From: CAYOLL01 sp964404765 [NCBI: uncultured Gemmatimonadota bacterium]
Lineage (GTDB): Bacteria; 4572-55
Direction of reading: 5' to 3'
DNA: 24,733 bases
Assembly (NCBI GenBank): GCA_964404765.1
Contig: CAYOLL010000072.1
Span: forward strand, 1 to 24,733
Under the pieces are notes generated by a model. The model saw only the letters and a list, made by a program, of their open reading frames with translations, searched no databases and had not been told where the DNA came from. Positions 7,610 to 15,202 of the stretch are shown here, piece after piece. Each line of letters opens with the position of its first letter. The first letter of the stretch is position 1. A program made the translations under genes and the position numbers.

Positions 7610-8773
7610 ATGAACAGTCTTGAATTTGTACAAACCATTGTTAACGAACATACAATACCTCCATTTCTGGCTGCTTTTTTAGGAGGATTATTTGCCTTAG
7701 TGGACTTGGGCAGCAAGTATCCAACCACCCAAAATTACTTATTTCGCGTAACAGCATCTTATGTTTATATCTTTATCGCTGCTATTGGCGCGATGTGCGT
7801 TGCCTACGCAATGCGTGTTTTTGGAGTTAGTTTTAGCGCCGACTACTTGCTAAATATTGGCATTTTAAGTTTGCTGAGCGCCGGTTTGTTTCTAGGCATA
7901 ACTTCAATTGTAGCGCTGCCAGCCTCTGTCGATCCGCAATTAGGCATCCAATTGAAGACGTTACGTGATCTTGTTTTTTCTTATTTAAGTGGGACGATCA
8001 ATCGCAAAATGGAGCAGCATGTTCTGCAAGAGCTCAGAAAGCTGCGGATAATTGATCCGGACTCATTTCGTGAAGAGGCCGAATCCATTCTTGAAAGCAT
8101 TACGCTTTTGGGTATGGATGAGAAAAAAAAGCTAAGCGCAAAATTTGTTGATTATATCGTTAAAACTCGGTATGAAGTCGTCATAATTGAATTGACAAAA
8201 TACCGCGATTTCGATTTTTTAATGGAGCGCTTTTCTGATGAAAAAATACAAGTGGATGCTTGGGTAGATAAACTAGAGAACGAGGAGCATGTTAAAAAAA
8301 CTTTGGGTGTTACAGCTGATATTGTAGCGCACTTTCTGCATAAAAAGCAACCGCCTAATCGGGAAATGTACGCCGAAATTTATAGCGAGGTTTACTATTG
8401 CCTGAGCGAATACGCAGATAAAGATAGTAAATTTGATGTCGCTGAGAAATATTACACCCGCGCTTTTGAATTAACCCAAAAAACTCACAAGCAGGCGCTT
8501 TATAGCGGTTGCTTAGGCAGACTTGCCTTAAAGTTAAATGACCCAAATTGGAGCGAGGCGAGTAAATGGTTTCATAAGGAGTTGTCCTTAGTCGAAAACT
8601 CATCTCATAAAAATTTAATTGCCGAAGCAAAGCACGGTTTTGCGCGCATTTATCAGGCCGAAAAAAGATCAGATTTGGCGAAGCAATTTGCGCAAGAAGC
8701 ACGCGATCTCTATCAGAAACTTAGCGATGACGAAAAGGTGAAAGATCTGGATAATTTACTACAGCAACTTTAA
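7610..8773 (+). CDS. Membrane-anchored TPR-repeat protein, partner of the TIR-like protein
   Basis: A 387-residue protein with no named family that I recognise. Three likely membrane segments lie at about residues 17-35, 47-70 and 79-102. A helical cytoplasmic region (110-240) follows, rich in charged residues. Then come TPR-like helical repeats from about 240 to the end (for example DVAEKYYTRAFELTQKTHKQ, EASKWFHKELSLVEN, DLAKQFAQEARDLYQK). The first ATG is 2 bases after the TIR-like gene's stop, and AAGGAA overlaps that stop, so the two are translated together. A plausible arrangement is a membrane scaffold that holds or senses for the soluble TIR-like effector; this is inference. The composition is like its partner and unlike purD. 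Confidence 0.7.
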   Translation: MNSLEFVQTIVNEHTIPPFLAAFLGGLFALVDLGSKYPTTQNYLFRVTASYVYIFIAAIGAMCVAYAMRVFGVSFSADYLLNIGILSLLSAGLFLGITSIVALPASVDPQLGIQLKTLRDLVFSYLSGTINRKMEQHVLQELRKLRIIDPDSFREEAESILESITLLGMDEKKKLSAKFVDYIVKTRYEVVIIELTKYRDFDFLMERFSDEKIQVDAWVDKLENEEHVKKTLGVTADIVAHFLHKKQPPNREMYAEIYSEVYYCLSEYADKDSKFDVAEKYYTRAFELTQKTHKQALYSGCLGRLALKLNDPNWSEASKWFHKELSLVENSSHKNLIAEAKHGFARIYQAEKRSDLAKQFAQEARDLYQKLSDDEKVKDLDNLLQQL

Positions 8774-8800
8774 AGCGGAATGCGTCATTAAACTCATGAA

Positions 8801-8818
8801 GCAATTTTTAAAAATTGC
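8801..8818. other. 18-bp perfect palindrome between converging genes
   Basis: GCAATTTTTAAAAATTGC lies between the end of the TPR gene and the end of purD. It is AT-rich with a short GC clamp, so as a terminator it would be weak; it could still separate the converging transcripts. Confidence 0.35.
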
Positions 8819-8839
8819 CCGCATTTTTACTATCAAGCA

Positions 8840-10120
8840 TTAAGCGTAATCAAAAGCTTTATTCCCAATATCCCGACGATAGAACATTCCTTCAAAATCA
8901 ATTCGCTTTAAAGCAGCGTAGGCGTTGGCTTGCGCTTGACGCAGTTCCGGGGCCAGGCCGGTTACGCCCAGCACGCGCCCGCCGTTTGTAACGAGTTGGC
9001 CGGCAGCATTTAAAGCGGTGCCCGCCTGAAAAACAACGGCTTCCGGTGTCGCAATCGGTGTTTCCAGACCGGTAATCACCTTTCCGGACGAATAATTGCC
9101 CGGATAGCCGGCTGAGGCGGCGACCACACAGACGGCGGATTGATTTTTCCAGCGGATTTTTTGTTGGCCAAGCGCGCCGGGCCGGATCGTGGCGGCGGCT
9201 AATTCCAGCAAGTCGGAGTCGAGCAGCGGCAGGACGGCTTGTGTCTCCGGATCGCCAAAACGACAATTATATTCCAGCACAAAAGGCTCGTTGTCTACAA
9301 TCATTAAACCCACATAAATAATGCCGCAATACTTCATATTATGCTCTTGAATTCCGGCCAGCGTCGGTTGCAAAATGCGCTCGGTAACTTTCGCCATTAA
9401 CTGCGGTGTAATCAGCGGCGTCGGAGCGTACGCGCCCATACCGCCGGTATTGGGCCCGCGGTCATTGTCGAAAACGCGCTTATGATCCTGGGCCGGCAAA
9501 AACGGAATGATGCAGTCCCCGTCGGTGATTGCCAACAGGGAAGCTTCTTCGCCGTCAATATACTCTTCGACGACTACAGCTTCACCGGCTGCGCCAAAGT
9601 GTTGCTCAACCATGATCATACGAATAGCTTCATTGGCGGCTTCACGATCGCTGGCGATAATCACGCCTTTGCCGGCAGCCAGGCCGTCGGCTTTGATGAC
9701 ACAAGGATACGGCAATGTTTTAAGATAGATCAGGGCTTCTTCGGGATTGCGGAAAGAGCGGAAATTGGCCGTCGGAATCTTCTGATCCATCATAAAGCGT
9801 TTGGCAAATAGTTTACTGCCTTCCAATTTTGCGCCGGCCTGGTCCGGGCCAAATACCGCCAGCTTTTCCGCGGCAAAACGGTCGGCCAGGCCCATGACCA
9901 ACGGCGTTTCCGGCCCAACCAGGGTCAAGTCGATTGCTTTGGCTTTGGCAAATGCCAGCAGGCCGTCAATGTCTTCGGCTTTAAGCGGCACGTTTTCGGC
10001 AAATGCGGCTGTGCCCGGATTCCCCGGCGCAACGTAGAGTTTGGATAAAGCCGGACTTTGGGCAATTTTCCAGGCTATGGCGTGTTCCCGACCACCACTC
10101 CCGATAATGAGAACTTTCAT
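8840..10120 (-). CDS. purD: Phosphoribosylamine-glycine ligase (GARS)
   Basis: A 426-residue enzyme of purine synthesis that joins glycine to 5-phosphoribosylamine using ATP. The N-terminal domain opens MKVLIIGSGGREHAIAWK. The ATP-grasp domain includes KADGLAAGKGVIIA, a glycine-rich acidic stretch with DRGPNTGGMGAYAP, and GDPETQAVLPLL. The C-terminal domain ends near KRIDFEGMFYRRDIG. The ATG at 10118-10120 is chosen because GGGAG sits 8 bases upstream and the family begins there; the frame extends to 10264 but that part is not GARS-like. No other pur gene is adjacent, so it is a stand-alone unit here. Confidence 0.96.
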   Translation of the reverse strand: MKVLIIGSGGREHAIAWKIAQSPALSKLYVAPGNPGTAAFAENVPLKAEDIDGLLAFAKAKAIDLTLVGPETPLVMGLADRFAAEKLAVFGPDQAGAKLEGSKLFAKRFMMDQKIPTANFRSFRNPEEALIYLKTLPYPCVIKADGLAAGKGVIIASDREAANEAIRMIMVEQHFGAAGEAVVVEEYIDGEEASLLAITDGDCIIPFLPAQDHKRVFDNDRGPNTGGMGAYAPTPLITPQLMAKVTERILQPTLAGIQEHNMKYCGIIYVGLMIVDNEPFVLEYNCRFGDPETQAVLPLLDSDLLELAAATIRPGALGQQKIRWKNQSAVCVVAASAGYPGNYSSGKVITGLETPIATPEAVVFQAGTALNAAGQLVTNGGRVLGVTGLAPELRQAQANAYAALKRIDFEGMFYRRDIGNKAFDYA

Positions 10121-10171
10121 AAAGCATCTCCCTGATAAATCAGAATGACGATGTGTGAGTGCAGTGTCCGC

Positions 10172-10200
10172 AAAATAATACCAAACCTCGCCGCTATCAA
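10172..10200 (-). promoter_or_regulatory. Probable purD promoter
   Basis: On the minus strand, TTGATA (complement at 10195-10200), a 17-base spacer and TATTTT (complement at 10172-10177). Initiation near 10165 gives a leader of about 45 bases before the purD ATG. This also places the region 10121-10264 outside the coding sequence. Confidence 0.4.
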
Positions 10201-10309
10201 CAAGATTTATGCAGGATAAAACAAATAGCACAATTTTGCAACTTATGTATCTTCCTAAGTGCAACCACCATAAACTTTTGTTGCGTCAATCACAATCAAA
10301 GGGGTAGTT

Positions 10310-10669
10310 ATGAAAGTGACAATTCGTGTGGAAGATGAAGTAACCCGCTTTCATCTCAAGGGTGATTTTACCAAAGAGTACACGGCTGACCTCGAAGCCA
10401 AAGTCAAGCAAGAACTCAAACATGGCGCTAAAAAGCTGTTAGTTGAGATGGATGACCTGAGCGCTATTGACGATGCCGGCTATCAATCGCTGGGCTCTTG
10501 CATGGTCGCGGCTCATGCCGCCGGGTTTAATTTCGTCCTGCATTTTGAAGACGCCGAAAAGCTAAAGGCATTTAAAGTGTCCTCGTATGGCGGTTTTTTC
10601 ACGGTCGTTTCCGATGCCGCCAGTATCAAGCATGAGCTTTCCAAACTACGTAAAAAGATGAAAAAATAG
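10310..10669 (+). CDS. STAS-domain protein, anti-sigma-factor-antagonist-like, phosphosite lost
   Basis: A 119-residue single STAS domain like SpoIIAA/RsbV. Such proteins bind anti-sigma kinases and are switched off by phosphorylation of a serine in the DSSG loop. Here the loop reads LSAIDDAGYQSLG: the two serines are Asp and Ala, so the usual phosphorylation site is missing and a constitutively active or non-partner-switching role is likely (inference). The fold markers HLKGDFTKEY, KKLLVEMDDLSAID and VLHFEDAEKLKAF are clear. The lysine-rich C-terminus (KLRKKMKK) is unusual. AAAGGGG precedes the ATG by 6 bases. No kinase or sigma factor is nearby; the next gene downstream is an RND pump 140 bases away. 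Confidence 0.8.
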   Translation: MKVTIRVEDEVTRFHLKGDFTKEYTADLEAKVKQELKHGAKKLLVEMDDLSAIDDAGYQSLGSCMVAAHAAGFNFVLHFEDAEKLKAFKVSSYGGFFTVVSDAASIKHELSKLRKKMKK

Positions 10670-10809
10670 GCAGGGAGTCTAAACAGCCTGCGGAGGGTTA
10701 AAATTTGTTCAAATATCATGAGCATTTTCCCAATGGTGGTGTAAAGGTTATGCCAACCTATTCGATCCGCTTTTCGTATTTTTTCCGTTTTTCCTTATAA
10801 GGGAGACTC

Positions 10810-13800
10810 ATGAGTTTATCTGCCGTTTGTATTCATCGTCCGGTGCTCACCATCGTCATGTCGATCATGATTGTGCTATTTGGGGCCATTGGCTTTACTT
10901 ATTTGGGTGTCCGAGAATATCCGAATGTCGATCCGGCTATCATAACCGTTACCACCAGCTATACCGGGGCCAATGCGGAGGTTATTGAAACGCAAATCAC
11001 CGAGCGTTTGGAAGAAGCGGTTAGCAGCGTGCCCGGCATCCGCACGATCAACTCTACCAGTCGCGACAGCCGCAGCACTATCACGCTGGAATTCAATCTG
11101 GAAGTAGACCTGGAAACCGCCGCCAACGATGTGCGTGATAAAGTGGCCGGCGCGGTAGGCAATCTGCCGCCGGACGCCGATCCGCCGGTTGTGGCTAAAG
11201 CTGACGCAGACGCCTCGCCAATCATCATTCTCAATGTCAGCAGCAATACTCGCAATTTAATGGAGCTGAGTGAGCTGGCCAACAACACCTTTAAAGATTA
11301 TTTGCAAACGATACCGGGGGTCAGTTCGGTCAATATCTTTGGGGAAAAGCGCTACGCCATGCGACTCTGGCTGGATCCGGGCAAGCTGGCTGCTTACCGT
11401 CTGACGCCATTGGATGTAAGAAATGCCCTGAACGCTGAAAATATTGAGCTGCCCGCCGGCCGTATCGAAGGCAACACGGTCGAACTGGCCGTGCGTACCC
11501 GCAGTCGTCTGGAAACAGTTGACGAGTTCAACAATCTTATTATTCGTGAACAGGACGGGACGATTGTTCGCTTTAGCGACATCGGCCGTGCCGATTTGGG
11601 TCCGGAAGAACTCCGTTCGGTGTCTAAAGGCTTAGCCGGGCCACGTGTGGCTGTGGCTATTCTGCCGCAACCGGGCTCTAACCATGTTTCTATCGGCGAC
11701 GAGTTTTATCGCCGTATTGAGCGACTAAAAAAAGACTTGCCGGCCGACATTGAAACAACCCTCGTTTTCGACACCACCCGCTATATTCGCAAATCCATTG
11801 CTGAAGTTAAGGAAACCATCTTTATCGCTTTTGTTCTGGTAGTCTTTATTATTTTTGCCTTTCTGCGGGATTTCCGCACCACGCTCATTCCGGCTTTCGC
11901 TATTCCGACATCGCTTATCGGCGCATTTTTCATCATGTACCTGGCTGGATTTTCCATCAATATTTTGACCTTACTGGGAATTGTGCTGGCGATTGGTATC
12001 GTCGTTGATGACGCTATTGTCGTTTTGGAAAACATCTATGCCAAAATCGAGGCGGGCATGGATCCGATTACGGCCGGCATGGAAGGATCCAAAGAGGTTT
12101 ATTTTGCGGTTATTTCGACAACAGTGGCCTTAATTGTTGTGTTTATGCCCATCATCTTTTTGCAAGGGCTAACCGGACGGCTTTTTAAAGAATTCGGTGT
12201 TGTGATTGGCGGGTCGGTTGCGATTTCTGCTTTTATTGCTCTGACCTTGACGCCCATGCTCAGCGCCCGAATGTTGCGCAAAAAAGCGCATCAAAATTGG
12301 CTGTATGAAAAAACCGAACCGTTTTTTACTGCGTTAATCGCAGGTTATGAGCGCACACTGAACAGCTTTTTGCGCGCTCGTTGGTTGGGCTTTCTTCTTA
12401 TTCTGGCGGCGATAGCTGTGATTGTTATTATTGGTAAAGGCTTGCCGCAGGAGATGGCTCCTCTGGAAGATCGCAGCCGGCTGCGAGTCACCTGCACCGC
12501 CCCGGAAGGCACTTCATTTGAAAGAATGGATGCCTACGTTGACGATCTGATCGAGCTTATCCGGCAGGAAGTCCCGGAAATCGAAGCTGTGTTAGCCAAT
12601 ACCGGCGGCGGAGGTGGCGGAGGCACCGGCGCCACCAACTCCGGTTCAGCCTTTATCATTTTGAAGCAGCCGCAAGAGCGCACTCGCAGCCAACAGCAGA
12701 TTGCGCAAGCCCTGACCAAGTCGGTTAAAACGCTCAATGACGCCCGCACGCTGGTTGTTCAGGAGCAGACGATCAGCGCCGGAGGCGGGGCCGGACGCTT
12801 TGGTCTGCCGGTGCAATATGTTATTCAGGCGCCTAACTTTGAGAAACTCAAAACGGCGCTGCCGCGTTTTATGGACAAAGTAGGCGCCAGCCCGGTCTTT
12901 AGCGCGACGGATTTGAACCTCAAATTCAATAAACCGGAGTTGGTCATCGAGATCGATCGCGAACGCGCGCGCACCCTGGGCGTCTCCGTCAGCGATATTG
13001 CCCAAACGCTGCAACTGACCCTGAGCGGTCAGCGTTACGGCTATTTCATCAAAGACGGCAAGCAATATCAGGTGATCGGCCAACTGCGCCGTCAGGATCG
13101 CAACGAACCGGCGGATATCACTTCTTTGTATGTGCGCAACCGGGCGGGCGATCTGATTCAATTGGACAACGTGATTCGGATTTCCGAGCAAGCCAATCCG
13201 CCGCAGCTATTTCGATTCAATCGCTTTATTTCGGCCACGGTTTCCGCCGGTTTAGCGCCGGGACACACGCTTGGTGAAGGTATCCAAACCATGAGCGCGA
13301 TTGCCGACTCGGTTTTGGATGAATCCTTTACGACCTCTTTATCGGGCGCCGCCCGCGACTTTTCCGAAAGCTCTTCCAGTCTGCTTTTCGTCTTCTTGCT
13401 GGCCCTGACGTTGACCTATCTGGTTTTAGCCGCCCAATTTGAAAGCTTTCGCGATCCGTTCATCATCATGTTTACAGTGCCGCTGGCAGTAGCCGGCGCG
13501 CTGCTTTCGCTATGGATGTTCAATCAGACTATCAATATTTTTAGCCAAATCGGTCAGATCATGCTCATCGGTCTGGTGACCAAAAACGGCATTTTGATTG
13601 TGGAATTTGCCAATCAGCGCAAAGCGACCGGTCTATCCGTCATGGAGGCGGTTAAGAGTGCAACTGTAGCCCGCTTCCGCCCAATTTTGATGACGGCATT
13701 TTCGACCATTTTGGGTATCCTGCCCATTGCGCTCGGTCTGGGCGCCGGCGCGGAAAGCCGCGTGTCGATGGGTATTGCCGTCGTCGGCGGCATGACTTTT

Positions 13801-13887
13801 GCCACCTTTTTGACGCTGTATGTGATTCCGGGCATCTATTCGTATGTCAGCCGGGAAAATAAAGAGAACATTACAAAAGGCTCGTAA
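10810..13887 (+). CDS. RND-family efflux transporter inner-membrane subunit (HAE1, AcrB/MexF-like)
   Basis: A 1025-residue proton-driven exporter with the expected twelve membrane helices and two large periplasmic loops. The start SLSAVCIHRPVLTIVMSIM is typical. The proton relay is complete: Asp400-Asp401 in GIVVDDAIVVLENI and Lys925 in GLVTKNGILIVEFAN. Helix-loop motifs such as VREYPNVDPAIITVTTSYTG and FRPILMTAFSTILGILPIA fit the hydrophobe/amphiphile subfamily. An odd feature is a run of seven glycines at 599-605 in the second periplasmic loop. GGGAG lies 7 bases before the ATG. No periplasmic adaptor or outer-membrane channel gene is adjacent, so partners must be encoded elsewhere. Confidence 0.95.
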   Translation: MSLSAVCIHRPVLTIVMSIMIVLFGAIGFTYLGVREYPNVDPAIITVTTSYTGANAEVIETQITERLEEAVSSVPGIRTINSTSRDSRSTITLEFNLEVDLETAANDVRDKVAGAVGNLPPDADPPVVAKADADASPIIILNVSSNTRNLMELSELANNTFKDYLQTIPGVSSVNIFGEKRYAMRLWLDPGKLAAYRLTPLDVRNALNAENIELPAGRIEGNTVELAVRTRSRLETVDEFNNLIIREQDGTIVRFSDIGRADLGPEELRSVSKGLAGPRVAVAILPQPGSNHVSIGDEFYRRIERLKKDLPADIETTLVFDTTRYIRKSIAEVKETIFIAFVLVVFIIFAFLRDFRTTLIPAFAIPTSLIGAFFIMYLAGFSINILTLLGIVLAIGIVVDDAIVVLENIYAKIEAGMDPITAGMEGSKEVYFAVISTTVALIVVFMPIIFLQGLTGRLFKEFGVVIGGSVAISAFIALTLTPMLSARMLRKKAHQNWLYEKTEPFFTALIAGYERTLNSFLRARWLGFLLILAAIAVIVIIGKGLPQEMAPLEDRSRLRVTCTAPEGTSFERMDAYVDDLIELIRQEVPEIEAVLANTGGGGGGGTGATNSGSAFIILKQPQERTRSQQQIAQALTKSVKTLNDARTLVVQEQTISAGGGAGRFGLPVQYVIQAPNFEKLKTALPRFMDKVGASPVFSATDLNLKFNKPELVIEIDRERARTLGVSVSDIAQTLQLTLSGQRYGYFIKDGKQYQVIGQLRRQDRNEPADITSLYVRNRAGDLIQLDNVIRISEQANPPQLFRFNRFISATVSAGLAPGHTLGEGIQTMSAIADSVLDESFTTSLSGAARDFSESSSSLLFVFLLALTLTYLVLAAQFESFRDPFIIMFTVPLAVAGALLSLWMFNQTINIFSQIGQIMLIGLVTKNGILIVEFANQRKATGLSVMEAVKSATVARFRPILMTAFSTILGILPIALGLGAGAESRVSMGIAVVGGMTFATFLTLYVIPGIYSYVSRENKENITKGS

Positions 13888-13894
13888 TGTATAT

Positions 13895-14024
13895 ACTCCT
13901 TTCCAAGCGACAAGTTTAGCATGTAAAACACCGTGTCATTCCGGAGGAATCTTCCTGCAAGTGAGCACACAGCTAAATTTTAAGAAGATTCTTTCAGAAT
14001 GACAATGTGTCGCTTGGAAAGGAG
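13895..14024. repeat. 130-bp palindromic element, copy A
   Basis: It is bounded by a perfect 17-base inverted repeat: CTCCTTTCCAAGCGACA (13896-13912) and its complement at 14008-14024. The interior contains GTGTCATTCCGGAGGAATCT and AGCTAAATTTTAAGAAGATT. A second copy in opposite orientation lies at 21895-22034. The element occupies nearly the whole gap between the RND gene and the cytochrome gene. It has no coding potential. Confidence 0.85.
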
Positions 14025-14056
14025 AAACATTTAACATTAACCAAAATGGAGGATTG

Positions 14057-15034
14057 ATGAAGTTTCTGCTTAAACTCATTGGTGGATTGCTGGCGTTGTT
14101 CCTTGTTGTCATTGCTGCTGCCCTGATCTATCTCAAAACCGCATTGCCGAATGTAGGGCCAGCGCTCGATCTAAAGGTGGAAGCCACGCCGGAGCGAATC
14201 GAGCGCGGCCGCTATCTGGCCCATCACGTTGCCGTCTGTATCGACTGCCACTCCACCCGCGACTGGGGCGTCTTTAGCGGCCCGCTGGTGGACGGTACCT
14301 GGGGCAAGGGCGGTGAAGTTTTTGACGAACGCTTTGGCTTTCCCGGCGCATTCTACGCCAAAAATATTACGCCAGCCGGTGTTGGCCAATGGACGGACGG
14401 TGAGCTATATCGGGCCATTACCGCCGGTGTAAGCAAAGACGGACATGCCCTTTTTCCGATTATGCCGTATCCCAATTACGGCCAAATGCCAGATGAAGAA
14501 ATTTACGCCATTATTGCCTATATCCGGACGCTAACGCCGATTCAAAACGATGTTCCACCTGCCAAACCGAGTTTCCCGATGAACTTCATCATGAACACGA
14601 TTCCCAAAAAGGGCACGCCCGGAATAATTCCTGATAAAACCAATCCGGTCCAATACGGAAAATATATCACCACCTCAGCCGGCTGCGCCGACTGCCACAC
14701 CCGGCAGGATCATGGCAAACCTGTGCCCGGCATGGATTTTGCCGGCGGCTTCGCGTTTCCTTTGGGTGGCGGCGGTGTAGTGCGTTCTACCAATATTACA
14801 CCAGATATGGAGACCGGCATTGGCAAATGGAGCAAAGAAGATTTTATCCGCCGTTTTAAAGCCTATTCGGATTCCGGTTATGTGGCCGAGAAAGTAGAAC
14901 CGCGCGCGTTTAACACGATTATGCCCTGGATCATGTATACCGGGATGACAGAAGAAGATTTGGGCGCAATCTATGAATATTTGCGGACGGTTCCTGTTGT
15001 GAGTAACAACGTCGCGAAGTTTACCGCGAATTAA
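14057..15034 (+). CDS. Membrane-anchored diheme c-type cytochrome
   Basis: A 325-residue electron carrier with an N-terminal membrane anchor (LLALFLVVIAAALIYL, about residues 11-26) and the rest exported. Two CxxCH heme sites are seen, CIDCH at 61-65 and CADCH at 210-214, giving two cytochrome c domains. Candidate axial methionines lie in MPYPNYGQM and MPWIMYTGM. Repeated KNITP/TNITP motifs after each heme are like those in cytochrome subunits of periplasmic dehydrogenases. The ATG at 14057 is chosen over the TTG three bases earlier because GGAGG (14048-14052) sits too close to that TTG. No dehydrogenase or oxidase gene is adjacent, so the donor and acceptor are unknown. Confidence 0.88.
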   Translation: MKFLLKLIGGLLALFLVVIAAALIYLKTALPNVGPALDLKVEATPERIERGRYLAHHVAVCIDCHSTRDWGVFSGPLVDGTWGKGGEVFDERFGFPGAFYAKNITPAGVGQWTDGELYRAITAGVSKDGHALFPIMPYPNYGQMPDEEIYAIIAYIRTLTPIQNDVPPAKPSFPMNFIMNTIPKKGTPGIIPDKTNPVQYGKYITTSAGCADCHTRQDHGKPVPGMDFAGGFAFPLGGGGVVRSTNITPDMETGIGKWSKEDFIRRFKAYSDSGYVAEKVEPRAFNTIMPWIMYTGMTEEDLGAIYEYLRTVPVVSNNVAKFTAN

Positions 15035-15050
15035 CAATGTTGGTAAATTC

Positions 15051-15108
15051 GGAGTTCAAAGCGACAGCTTTGACGCTCGTACATGTCAAAGCTGTCGCTT
15101 TCAACTCC
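15051..15108. repeat. 24-bp stem hairpin after the cytochrome gene
   Basis: The arms 15051-15074 (starting GGAGTTCAAAGCGACAGC) and 15085-15108 are inverse with one mismatch, around a 10-base loop. There is no T-tract, so it is not an intrinsic terminator by itself. It looks like another intergenic palindromic repeat and could stabilise the mRNA 3' end. Confidence 0.6.
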
Positions 15109-15141
15109 GCCGATACCAATGATTATTGCGCAACTACAACG

Positions 15142-15178
15142 AAAAAAGGGAGAGCAATTAACTTGCTCTCCCTTTTTT
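15142..15178. terminator. Bidirectional intrinsic terminator between cytochrome c gene and rpsA
   Basis: A perfect 16-bp stem: AAAAAAGGGAGAGCAA (15142-15157) and its complement (15163-15178) around loop TTAAC. The flanking A and T runs give a U-tract on both strands, so it can end both converging transcripts. Confidence 0.9.
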
Positions 15179-15202
15179 TATTAGCTTGCCAGGTTATGGC
15201 AA

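Noticed and set aside
12646-13191. Minus-strand frame of 181 codons inside the RND gene
   Set aside because: Antisense to conserved RND porter sequence; no ribosome site or domain.
14054-14056. TTG start for the cytochrome gene
   Set aside because: It is one base from the ribosome site; the ATG three bases later fits better.
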